DNA of 64,000 nt from Bagarius yarrelli. Taxonomy: Eukaryota; Chordata; Actinopteri; Siluriformes; Sisoridae. The position numbers and the translations under genes are program-made. This document shows positions 56,901 to 64,000 of this stretch, piece by piece. Within the stretch, counting starts at the first letter, position 1; the number at the start of each line of letters is the position of its first letter. Where the stretch lies: assembly GCA_005784505.1 (NCBI GenBank), contig VCAZ01000196.1:327546-391545 (forward strand), given 5' to 3'. A model generated the notes under the pieces. It was not told the origin of the DNA, did no database searches, and worked only from the letters and a program-made list of their open reading frames with translations.

Positions 56901-59900
56901 ATCTGCGTGTGTTAAGAATAAAAGTATTTTAAGCCCTTTAAAAGATTATTCTACATATGAATTAGCAGATTGTTCTTTCTTTCGTATATTGTTTTTTTAT
57001 ATTTTAAAAATCACCATAACTCATACTTTTTACTTAATATGTGGTGTAGTAGCATTATGGTTTCACAGAAAAACATCCTTGGTTAAGTCCGTAGCCTCAT
57101 TGACATTGCGGCGTATCCGCTATGGGAAATCCCCCACCTTCACTTTCCCTCTGAAGATTATTAACTCACTCCAGTACATCGGACTGGGCCAATTGGTGCC
57201 AATATGCAAATGAGCAACAACCAAGGTGGCGCGGGGTGGGTGGCAGTATTTAGAATTTGAGCCTGAATGTTACTCGCAATGTTTTGCAAGCGCGGCAATG
57301 ACCGCAATGTCTCGTTCTCGCTCTCAGGAAACCGAGGTTACGGATGTAACTGGAGACGTTACTTTTCGAGCTTCGCTCAACATTGCGGAACAGCCGCTAT
57401 GGGAACAGTATGAGAAATCGTGCCGTGCGAGCAGACGCTTGCAACAAGAAAAAAATCAACTGTTCATAACCCAACAGCCTCTGCTCTGGCTAGCCACAGC
57501 TAAGCATAGCGAATGAGCTACTTGCCAAGAAGTACTGAAACAGCTCCATCCGTGCTAAACAGGTGGAAGAATACATGTCCCAAAGAGGTGCACAAACTGG
57601 ACAGAAATAGACGTCAATAAAAATAGCTCACAGTGATTATGGCAAGCCTAAAATATCTCTTAAGGAAACTGCTCTAAAGACAGATGATGTATCGCGATAA
57701 ATTACCTGCTCTAAGCAGAACAGTAACTGCACTATAAAGGCAGAGAAAACACACAAGTTGCTCAGCACTTATCGCGAATAAGAGAATCCTCTAAAGGACG
57801 GAAATCTGATAGCCTGCATGTAGAGGAGGAGACAATACGTCCGTGGTTTCGTACGCTTCAAAGCGCTCTCTCTGCGTGAGGGTTGCTTCTGACTTGGGCA
57901 GATCATTACCTGAAATTAAATAATCAAATGCGAAATCAAATGTTTCTAACGCCCCCCAAATGTTTCTAACGCCCGAAAACATTACTCTATTTTTAAACTT
58001 TACAATTAATCCACAAATCACATGTATTCTGAACTGAACATGTTGTTTGATTTGTTTTTTCTTTTTATTTGAATTAACTTCATTTGCATCCAGATCAATC
58101 CCACAATTTGTGAAAGAGCAAATGTGTATTTTGATGTTTATTCTTTTTTTTTTTTTTTTTTTACTTAAAGTCTGTTTTTGTCTGTAAACAACTAAAAATT
58201 AACTGCACTATTAAAGAAAAATACACTTTAATCTACAACCCACACAAGGGCTCAGGTAGTGCAGCTCATCCAGGATGGCACATCAATGCGAGCTGTGGCA
58301 AGAAGGTTTGCTGTGTCTGTCAGCGTAGTGTCCAGAGCATGGAGGCGCTACCAGGAGACAGGCCAGTACATCAGGAGACGTGGAGGAGGCCGTAGTAGGA
58401 GGGCAACAAACCCAGCAGCAGGACCACTACCTCCGCCTTTGTGCAAGGAGGAACAGGAGGAGCACTGCCAGAGCCCTGCAAATAATAAGTATAGTATAAG
58501 TATATTCAATTCATTGTTACTGTGCAAGGTACATGTACAGAGCCAATGAAATGCATTTTTCGCGTATCCCATCTTTAGTAAGTTGGGGTCAGAGCGCAGG
58601 GTCAGCTATGATACAGCGCCCCTGGAGCAGGAGGGGTTAAGGGTCTTGCTCAAGGACCCAACAGTGGTTGACTTGCCAGAGGTGGGGCTCGAACCCAGGT
58701 GTTTCTGGTCTTCAGATTAACAACTCAGCACCTTAACCATTTGAGCCACCCTGCCCATGACCTTCAGTAGGCCACAAATGTGCATGTGTCTGCTCAAACG
58801 GTCAGAAACTCCATGAGGGTGGTATGAGGGCCCGACGTCCACAGGTGGGGGTTGTGCTTACAGCCCAACACCATGCAGGACGTTTGGCATTTGCCAGAGA
58901 ACACCAAGATTGGCAAATTTGCCACTGATGCCCTGTGCTCTTCACAGATGAAAGCAGGTTCACACTGAGCACATGTGACAGAGTCTGGAGATGCCGTGGA
59001 GAATGTTCTGCTGCCTGCAACATCCTCCAGCATGACCGGTTTGGCAGTGGGTCAGTAATGGTGTGGGGTGACATTTCTTTGGAGGCCCGCACAGCCCTCC
59101 ATGTGCTCGCCAGAGGTAGCCTGACTGCCATTAGGTACCGAGATGAGATCCTCAGACCCCTTGTGAGACCATATGCCAGTGCGGTTGCCCTTGGGTTCCT
59201 CCTAATGCAAGACAATGCTAGACCTCATGTGGCTGGAGTGTGTCAGCAGTTCCTGCAAGACGAAGGCATTGATGCTATGGACTGGCCCACCCGTTCCCCA
59301 GACCTGAATCCAATTAAGCACATCTGGGACATCATGTCTCGCTCCATCCACCAACGCCCACGTTGCACCACAGACTGTCCAGGAGTTGGTCGATGCTTTA
59401 GTCCAGGTTAGTCCAGCCCTAGGAGATCCCTAGGGAGGTCATCTGCCACCTCATCAGGAGCATGCCCAGGCATTGTAGGGAGGTCATACAGGCACGTGGA
59501 GGCCACACACACACTACTGAGCCTCATTTTGACTTGTTTTAAGGACATTACATCAAAGTTGGATCAGCCTGTAGTGTGTTTTTCCACTTCAATTTTGAGT
59601 GTGACTCCAAATCCAGACCTCCATGGGTTAATAAATTTGATTTTCATTGATAATTTTTGTGATTTTGTTTGTCAGCACATTCAACTATGTAAAGAACAAA
59701 GTATTTAATAAGAATATTTCATTTATTCAGATCTAGGATGTTATTTTAGTGTTCCTTTTATTTTTTGGAGCAGTGTATATTAATAACTTGGCGATCAATG
59801 TTACATTCGACTAGGCTGTAACAGGGGCCCTCCTCTTTTTTTTTCTCTGTTTAAAGAGAAACATTGTTTTGCTGACCTTTAAATATGGAGCGGAAGCAAA

Positions 59901-62468
59901 AAACTAAATAATAATTTCCTCTTTGTCCATTGTGTACAAGGATTATCGTGCCATGTTCCTTCCATTTACAGTCAGTATGCCTACTTTGGGTTTTTTTGCT
60001 GTGTAAAGTGTAAATGCAAAAATCGGATATGAGTTAATTTAAAGAGAATATGTAAGCGGGTCATCAAAAAATTCAAATATAGTCACAAAATCGGAATTGG
60101 GCATCAAGATTTGCATTGTAAATGCAGCCTAAGTCATCAGCTCAAAACACAGTTTACTTCATTAAGTGACCTTACATCTACAGCTGCACGATATTGGGGG
60201 GAAAAAAGTAACATTGCAATATTTTAAATTTTCTGTGTTCTATATGATAATAATTGTGTATGACTTGAATAATCAAACGTTTCTAGCGCGTCAATACACG
60301 TTACAGGCCTTAAAACAGTGTGCCAATGTTTATTCTATTTGTAATCTTTGCAGTTAATTCACAAATCGTGTGTTCTCAACTGTGCCGCAGTGTGTCTATT
60401 GCAGAGGCACACATTGTGGTATCTATGCTAAAACTATATATTGTGCAGCCCCATCTACATCAGACTTTGATCTGATGTGGATTCTGATCAAAGAATAAAT
60501 GAACACTAAAAGATTTATGTATGACACGCACACCATAACCAGGCGCGGGCGGCGGAACATGATGCGAAAAAAGGACAGTCGAAGTTGTTGATTAGAAATC
60601 AGTGATACGGTCTACGCTGAGTGTAAATCCCCAACAGCTTTTGACGCTTAAAGGTGTTGCTTGTTGTCACAGTTTTGGAATAGTTTTTTACTCTGGATTT
60701 GTGCTATGATTTCTTAATCAACTTTCCTGCCCGTTTACTAATGCTTTCAGGGCTGAGTAGTAGATACAAAACTCCCAAGTATGTTACAAGAAAATCTATT
60801 GAAAATATTTCCCAGTGGCAGCTTCAACTAAAATATTTTTTTAAAAACTGGAGTGATTTAGTTTCCACATACACTATATGGCCAAAAGTATGTAGACACC
60901 TGACAGTCACTCCGTATGTACTTATTTTAAACATATATGTGTTTTAATGGCTTTTATGGTTTAATATAGCCTTAAATAAGTGTTTGATAAGGGGCTATGG
61001 GCTCAGCACTTTTAAAGTACAGGATTCGGTACAAAATTACATTATTGTAGTACAGTAATACTGCAGTATTGGGCTGCACAATGTTGGAAAAAAAACTGAC
61101 AATGCAATGTTTTGTTTTTTTGCTATATACAGTGCCTTGAAAAGTATTTATACCCCTTAAACTTTTTCACATTTTGTTACCTTACAACTTAAATGTTTTA
61201 AAAAGATTAGTGGCGTAGACGTGTGCATATATTGCAGTGTTAATGCTGAATCGATATTGGAGCCCTAGTATACAGTATCATGAATATTTTGTTTTACTAT
61301 TGTTTTGTGTATGTTCAAAAATATATATCTGCTTTTGATTTAGCATGATTTAATATTGGCTGTACTGTACTGAAATTTGGGGTTGAGTAACATTGCATCA
61401 TAAATTTAGCTAAAATTCATTTAAGTTTTGAAATTTGTACAGCATACAAGTTTTTGCTTGCTAATAATGCTATTCTGGATTTTGGACAATCAGGATTCAG
61501 CTTTACTATGCTATAAATGTTAAATACTGATTCTGGCCTTTTTTTGTACCAGCTCTGGATCAGAGGAGTCAAATCATTCAGGCTCAGAGTTGGCCAGCCA
61601 GTCTGAGAGTGAATGTGGCAGTGAACATGAACAGTCCCAGCATTCCGAGTCAAACAACACGTCTGAGTCTGAAACCTGTTTTGAATCTGGCAGCGAATCA
61701 GCTGGGTCAAAGTCACGCCAGACTGTTGCAGAGATTAAAGAGAAACGGGTCAGGAAGAGAGATCTGGCCGATGTAAAAAAGGTAAAATATACTAACGTTT
61801 GTTAATGGTTTCTAGTGGATATTCTACTGAATAAATATATTGACTCTTCTCTCAGTCAGTGGACTGTTTATAGCAAGGATTTAGTATCATTTTCTGAATT
61901 AGGTAGAGCAGGGGTGTCTAAACTTGGCCCCAACCCTAATCAAACACACCTGAACCAACCATTCAAGATCTTGCTAGGTATACCTGAAACTTGGAGGTAG
62001 GTGTGTTGAGCCAAGCTGGAGCTAAACTCTGGACACCGACCCTCCAAGACCGGGTTTGGACACCCCTGAGGTAGAGTGTCTATAAGGGTTATTAGTTGGT
62101 GCTCAGTGATTTAGGTGTTTTAAGATTATTTAACTTCTAAATCTGCAAGAAGTTTAATATAACAGGCTTTATTACAATATATTTAATCGTCTTTGCACCA
62201 AATTAAAATCTTAATAAGCTGGGACAGAAAAGAAATTAAACTGTACTCTTTCTGGATGCACTTCTAAGGTAAAATGATCTGTTGAAAAAACAAATTTTAA
62301 GTTGTCAAGATATAACACTGCTAAATTAGAGGTCTTTACAGTTGAACAATTTTAAACAAATGCCTTTATTTTGTTTGTCAGATGTGGGAGGAACATCCAG
62401 ATATTTACGGTGTCAGAAGGTCCAATCGGAGCAGACAGGAGCCTGCTCGTCTGAACGTTGGGGCAGAG
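44162..62468 (+). CDS. chd2: chd2, first three coding exons (gene continues past the window)
   Basis: Chromodomain-helicase DNA-binding protein 2 is a nuclear SNF2-family ATPase that remodels nucleosomes at active genes. Only its N-terminal ~125 residues are here: coding exons 44162-44220, 61553-61781 and 62382-62468. Spliced together they stay open. They give the Ser/Glu/Gln-rich acidic leader, then ESAGSKSRQTVAEIKEKRVR, DLADVKK and MWEEHPDIYGVRRSNRSRQE, which match vertebrate CHD2 better than CHD1 as I know them. Chromodomains, helicase and DNA-binding domain lie beyond the right edge. The lncRNA just upstream is a probable cis-repressor. Confidence 0.9.
45030..45200 (+). mobile_element. 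tRNA-derived SINE in chd2 intron 1
   Basis: TAGGTGTAGCTCAGTGATTAAGG is a tRNA-like A-box head; the B box region (TTTTAGATCAGTTTTAAGG) is decayed. A CTGAGTAAGGCCCTCAATCC body follows. A different family from the SINE at 58481. A tail-like TGTCTGCCAAACGCTAAA lies at about 45665. Confidence 0.65.
45547..45578. repeat. Poly-T tract (T32)
   Basis: Uninterrupted run of T. Confidence 0.97.
45900..46202 (-). mobile_element. Cys-rich fragment, possibly transposon-derived
   Basis: The - strand encodes an 82-residue frame with HWQCSSCSFSHKG, SCPNVKLLKNC and NLCMCHPKE, a Cys/His pattern suggesting a zinc-binding domain. No family recognised. It lies beside hAT remnants and so may belong to a DNA transposon. 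Confidence 0.3.
46231..46860 (+). mobile_element. hAT transposase remnant
   Basis: Encodes AYKKTLQKHPKISNVISHYLAKDIVPFNAV, the SxRHxxI...I..YIAKDM.P...V block of hAT (ZBED-like) transposases, then KVEAEYYAVTDLWFSQMSKPY, which matches the 'tTDLWSS....PY' block. The part between the two blocks is shortened. Not functional. Confidence 0.75.
46862..47440. mobile_element. hAT-type non-autonomous element around the remnant
   Basis: TAGGTCTGAACGATTATTCGAAATACAATCGCGATT at 46866 and AATTTGCACAGCCCTA at about 47417-47432 look like the two inverted ends of the 'TAGGGCTGCACGAT' family. The deleted hAT copy lies between them. Confidence 0.5.
46960..47090 (+). mobile_element. Internally deleted copy of the same hAT element
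   Basis: GACAGTCATACCAGCCAATTGAGTGTGC (compare 46233-46258) is followed directly by GGAATATTACGCTATAACAGACCTGTGG (compare 46770-46796). About 510 bp present in the first copy is missing. Confidence 0.8.
49185..49345 (+). repeat. Interspersed repeat B, copy 1
   Basis: ACTTTGAATTATTG...GCTGTTTTTATAAAGCCATC...GGTGCAAGGGCCCTTTTC...GCAGCTTTAATTATTA recurs at 56065-56160, and its last part again near 49530-49590. Unknown family. Confidence 0.65.
50076..50127. repeat. Poly-T tract (T52)
   Basis: Uninterrupted run of T; the length may not be exact in the assembly. Confidence 0.95.
50300..50750 (-). mobile_element. Tc1-like transposon remnant
   Basis: On the - strand, 50490-50440 encodes TKTKKLSKDVWDKIV, the start of a Tc1 transposase helix-turn-helix. 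Right of it is the 5' untranslated part with an internal inverted repeat (GATTAGGAGCACTCCC / AGTCCTAATC). The catalytic domain is missing. Confidence 0.8.
50887..50916. repeat. Poly-C tract (C30)
   Basis: Thirty uninterrupted C; potential G-quadruplex on the - strand. Confidence 0.95.
50940..51840. mobile_element. Fold-back non-autonomous DNA transposon (repeat A, long copy)
   Basis: The ends are inverted: TTAATCGTTTGTGCTGTG (left) against GCACAAACAATTAA (right). Further in, GGTCACTCAGCCCCCCACAC (left) lies against GTGGGGGGGGGCTGAGTGAC (right). The middle shares its sequence with 24940-25560. No transposase seen. Confidence 0.65.
52139..52192. repeat. T-rich low-complexity tract
   Basis: Two long T runs separated by CCG and CTTTC. 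Confidence 0.9.
52710..52738. repeat. (TC)n(AC)n microsatellite
   Basis: TCTCTCTCTC followed by CACACACACACACA. Confidence 0.95.
53293..53903 (-). mobile_element. Tc1-like transposon, internally deleted, both ends present
   Basis: The left end CAAGAACTTTTTTCACATTTT and right end, reversed CAGTAAACTTTCACATTTTG, are inverted and flanked by TA. GGTTGTACGGTGGC and GTTGTAAGGTGAC also pair. The - strand near 53575-53530 encodes IIKTKELTRQVRDKVVEK, the transposase N-terminus. The catalytic part is absent. Confidence 0.82.
53930..54560. mobile_element. Probable DNA-transposon relic
   Basis: CAGGTCTCAAAATAGTTGGGACAGGGGCATGG is a fish interspersed-repeat motif. The rest reads like a decayed non-coding or transposase-derived consensus on the - strand. 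Family not identified. Confidence 0.4.
55205..55540 (+). mobile_element. LINE reverse-transcriptase 3' fragment
   Basis: Encodes ISTGAPQGCVLSPPLF-like sequence (…STGAPQGCVLSPPLFSLYTNDC across one frame change) and KDPSVKLLKF, the palm block of Rex/CR1-type LINEs. C-terminal pieces follow near 55480-55545 (KRFLPPG). Deletions between the two parts. Confidence 0.78.
56055..56165 (+). repeat. Interspersed repeat B, copy 2
   Basis: CACTTTGAATGCATTTGCTG...AAAGCCATC...GGGTGCGAGGGTCCTTTCGATGCTGC is a diverged match to 49190-49290. Confidence 0.65.
57080..57540. repeat. GC-rich inverted-repeat element
   Basis: A GC-rich island in the intron. AATGTCTCGTTCTCGCTCTC...ACCGAGGTTACGGATGTAAC resembles a high-copy fish repeat. 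CATTGCGG(C/A) occurs at 57105 and 57382 and its inverse GCAATG at 57296 and 57306. The 96-residue frame through it has no known domain. It could instead be an enhancer or CpG-rich regulatory site. Confidence 0.4.
57880..58030. mobile_element. Remnant of the 'GCTGCACGAT' hAT MITE
   Basis: AATAATCAAATG...TGTTTCTAACGCC...CAATTAATCCACAAATCACATGT matches the interior of the element at 60183-60451. Includes a 17-bp tandem duplication (AATGTTTCTAACGCCC). Confidence 0.55.
58259..59411 (+). pseudogene. Tc1-like transposase interrupted by a SINE
   Basis: Before the SINE: the helix-turn-helix (MQLIQDGTSMRAVARRFAVS, VVSRAWRRYQETGQYIRRRG) and the GRPRKT-like basic GGGRSRRAT. After it, from 58935, the catalytic domain: FTDESRF (first Asp), GSGSVMVWGDIS, MQDNARPHV (second Asp) and WPTRSPDLNPIKHIWD. 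The usual Glu/Asp in the third block (NPIEH) is Lys, which would abolish DNA cutting. Frames also break near 58760-58935 and at the C-terminus (59400). Among the Tc1 relics here this one keeps the longest open catalytic frame. Confidence 0.88.
58481..58756 (-). mobile_element. tRNA-derived SINE, family 1, copy 3
   Basis: Reversed, full length. The head is at the right (GTTAAGG complement, B box complement GGGCTCGAACCC) and the tail at the left. It lies inside the Tc1 coding sequence and so is younger than that transposon. Very similar to the copy at 14041. Confidence 0.92.
60183..60451. mobile_element. hAT-type MITE with perfect 8-bp target duplication
   Basis: Flanked by CATCTACA at 60175-60182 and 60452-60459. 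Ends are inverted (GCTGCACGATAT / ATATTGTGCAGC). An 8-bp duplication is the hAT hallmark. No coding sequence. Relatives at 57880, 46866 and 61070. Confidence 0.85.
61070..61275. mobile_element. Composite of MITE end and Tc1 end
   Basis: GGGCTGCACAATGTTGG (hAT MITE end) is followed at 61129 by CAGTGCCTTGAAAAGTATTTATACC, a Tc1 inverted end. Then ATATTGCAGTG...TGGAGCCCTA, the other MITE end. A small Tc1 remnant appears to lie in the MITE. Confidence 0.55.
61553..61781 (+). CDS. chd2: chd2 coding exon 2
   Basis: 229 nt after TTTTTTTGTACCAG; the donor is GTAAAA. Its first base completes the split Ser codon. It encodes a Ser/Glu/Gln-rich low-complexity acidic stretch (SGSEESNHSGSELASQSESE...), then SESAGSKSRQTVAEIKEKR and ends DLADVKK. 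This region is intrinsically disordered in CHD1/CHD2 proteins. Confidence 0.92.
61782..62381 (+). other. chd2: chd2 intron 2
   Basis: 600-bp GT...AG intron with the Angel-like element near its start. Confidence 0.85.
61909..62068. mobile_element. Angel-like fold-back MITE with 8-bp target duplication
   Basis: 160 bp, ends CAGGGGTGTC(T/C)AAAC and GTTTGGACACCCCTG. The whole element folds back on itself. Flanked by perfect AGGTAGAG duplications (61901-61908, 62069-62076). Matches the Angel type of fish palindromic elements. Lies in chd2 intron 2. Confidence 0.88.
62382..62468 (+). CDS. chd2: chd2 coding exon 3
   Basis: 87 nt, 29 codons, phase 0 at both ends, between TTTGTTTGTCAG and GTTAGTCC. 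Encodes MWEEHPDIYGVRRSNRSRQE followed by PARLNVGAE. The W.E.PDVYGVRRSNRSRQEP block is nearly invariant in vertebrate CHD1/CHD2, and the exon length equals the matching segment of the human protein. Confidence 0.93.
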
Positions 62469-62579
62469 GTTAGTCCTCTGGTCACCTTTTTATTTTTACT
62501 GTAAGATCTATTTTAATGGGTTTGTCAGTGTAGCCCATTGAGACAGTGCTAAAATGCTAATAACAGTAAAAAATATGTA

Positions 62580-63553
62580 CAATATCTTACAAAAAGTGAT
62601 TATACCCCTCAAATTTTAGCAAAGATTTTAGTATCTCCTCAAATACTATAGACAGTACTATAGAACTGAAACTGATATATTCTAGAGAAGTCAATGTGAA
62701 GCTTGTATAATGGTATATATTTACTGTCCTCCGAAAATAACTCGACATATAGCCTTTATTGTCAAAATAACTGGCAACAAACTCGGTGACCATGAAAAAA
62801 GTGTCTGAAGTGTCAATATTTTGTGTAAGCACCATTATCATCTACCATGACCTTAACGCTCCTGGGCATGAAATTCACCAGAGCTGCACGTGTTGTCGCT
62901 GGGATCCTCTTCCATTTCTCCATAATAATCATCGGTTCCATAAATATCACGGAGCTGCTGGATGTTAGACACCTGGCGCTTCGTTACCTTCCGCTTTAGA
63001 ATGCCCCACAGGTGCTCAAAAGGGTTCAGGGCTGGACACATACTTTGCCACTTCTTTACCTTCACAATCAGGGCAGGGCAGGTGTCATTTTGGCGGTGTG
63101 TTTTGGGTCGTTATCATTCTGGGAAAGTGCCATTTGGCCCAGTTTTTAAAGGAGGGCATCATGTTTTGCTTTTTTGTTTTCCTCAATGAACCACAGCCCC
63201 CAGTACCAGCAGCACTCATGCAGCCAGAGAGCAGGATACTATTACCACAATGCTTAACTGTAGGCAAGAGACAATTTTCTTGGTACTCCTCCAAACCTTG
63301 GAAGGCCTATTCTAAGTTAAACCTGTCTAGGAAAACCTCTGTATGACCCTGGCCACTGTACTGTATTACTGATCTTCTTGTAGCCTATGTGAAGAGCCTT
63401 TTGAGGAGTATAACAATTCTATTGTTATACAAGCTGCACATTGACTATAAAATATATCCAAGTTTTATTTTTATAGTATTGTTCTTTGAGAAAATATACT
63501 AAAATATTTGTTGAAATTAGAGGGGTGTACTGTCTCACTTTTGTGAAATACTG
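62580..63553 (-). mobile_element. Tc1-like transposon relic in chd2 intron 3
   Basis: Left end CAATATCTTACAAAAAGTGA and right end, reversed CAGTATTTCACAAAAGTGAG, both flanked by TA. Internal 'ACCCCTC' boxes match. On the - strand the transposase fragments include FEHLWGILKRKV after CPALNPFEHLWG (third catalytic block, with E kept) and VSNIQQLRDI. About a third of the coding region is missing. Confidence 0.88.
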
Positions 63554-64000
63554 TAAGTTCCCTTTTCTATACTGTAAGGTCATTTTATATAATATACACA
63601 TACACCATAGGTTTTTTGCATACGTCATTGAGTTTTTGATAGTGATTTCTGTATATAAAAATTAATTTGGTATCTCGTGGGACTACAAAGCGCCCACGTT
63701 TTGCATTGTTTAGGCTTGTGCCAACTGAGAGAAAATGAAGAGCTTTTATCGTGAGCTTATTATGGGAAAATTTTTATGAAGTTGACTGAAAAATGTAGGA
63801 AAATGTTGATGGAAAACCTGCATCTGTGATTGGGAGTAGCAGAGTCAGGTCATGCCTGTGTGTGCAGTGACCACGTTGTCAAAAATGTTTGTTTCAAATT
63901 AGCTTTTCCGTGCTTTGTAAAGTTAAAAGCAGACTATCCCTTGCGCAGCTAATCACACGATATATATAATGACATGATGTATAATATTTAATCTTTCTAT
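63554..64000. other. chd2: chd2 intron 3, remainder to window edge
   Basis: AT-rich. No further chd2 exon recognised before the end. Confidence 0.5.

Larger units (their letters stand above)
58240..59777 (+). mobile_element. Tc1-like transposon with a SINE inserted
   Basis: + strand transposase split by a SINE at 58481-58756. The right inverted end is TAGTGTTCCTTTTATTTTTTGGAGCAGTGTATA. The left end was not found, so the 5' side is truncated. Confidence 0.9.
44221..61552 (+). other. chd2: chd2 intron 1, about 17.3 kb
   Basis: GT...AG intron in phase 2. Filled with SINE, hAT, Tc1, LINE and MITE relics (listed separately) and long homopolymer tracts. Unlisted stretches (44221-45030, 47460-49180, 51850-53290, 55560-57050, 59780-60170 and 60460-61060) are AT-rich with nothing I can assign. 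Confidence 0.8.

Noticed and set aside
61590..61805. Separate 71-residue gene in the Ser/Glu-rich stretch
   Set aside because: It is chd2 coding exon 2 read without its first 12 codons and running through the donor into the intron.
44162..62468. chd1 rather than chd2
   Set aside because: CHD1 and CHD2 share the RSNRSRQEP block, but the HSNAS and ESAGSK segments and the CHASERR-like upstream transcript fit CHD2.

Overview
The window is vertebrate nuclear DNA, almost certainly from a teleost fish. It is AT-rich and intron-rich. It is packed with decayed fish-type transposable elements: Tc1/mariner, hAT and fold-back MITEs, tRNA-derived SINEs, CR1/L2/Rex-type LINEs, chromodomain Ty3/gypsy elements and an endogenous retrovirus. 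There are no bacterial-style operons, and almost every open frame is a transposon remnant.

Positions 1-6718 hold most of an old endogenous retrovirus on the + strand: gag end, protease, a 2H-phosphoesterase-like segment, reverse transcriptase, RNase H, a broken integrase, a broken env, a polypurine tract and a 3' LTR. Its 5' LTR lies outside the window. From about 6.7 to 36.5 kb is a transposon graveyard: LINE pieces (6.7-9.1 and 15.3-16.1 kb), an LTR with a PBS-like site (10.2-10.4 kb), a nearly complete Tc1 relic (12.1-13.3 kb), SINEs, two abutting Tc1 pieces (20.1-21.3 kb), an L1-type ORF1 piece (22.1-22.6 kb) and three related gypsy elements on the - strand (22.6-24.8, 25.6-27.3 and 29.9-32.7 kb). 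A decayed cellular-looking gene tail lies at 27.8-28.7 kb.

The functional core is the right half. At 36.8-42.6 kb I infer a five-exon, apparently non-coding, polyadenylated transcript on the + strand, with strong GTAAG donors and three consecutive internal exons of 56-58 nt. It ends less than 1 kb before a CpG-rich promoter. That promoter serves chd2 (chromodomain helicase DNA-binding protein 2), whose first three coding exons I place at 44162-44220, 61553-61781 and 62382-62468. Their reading phases fit and the encoded protein matches the CHD2 N-terminus. The tandem, same-strand position identifies the upstream transcript as the fish counterpart of CHASERR, the lncRNA that represses CHD2 in cis in mammals.

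The first chd2 coding intron is about 17.3 kb and is full of hAT, Tc1, LINE, SINE and MITE insertions. Some carry perfect 8-bp target-site duplications. The next intron carries an Angel-like fold-back element, and the third carries a Tc1 relic. No CRISPR array, rRNA or free-standing tRNA gene was seen.
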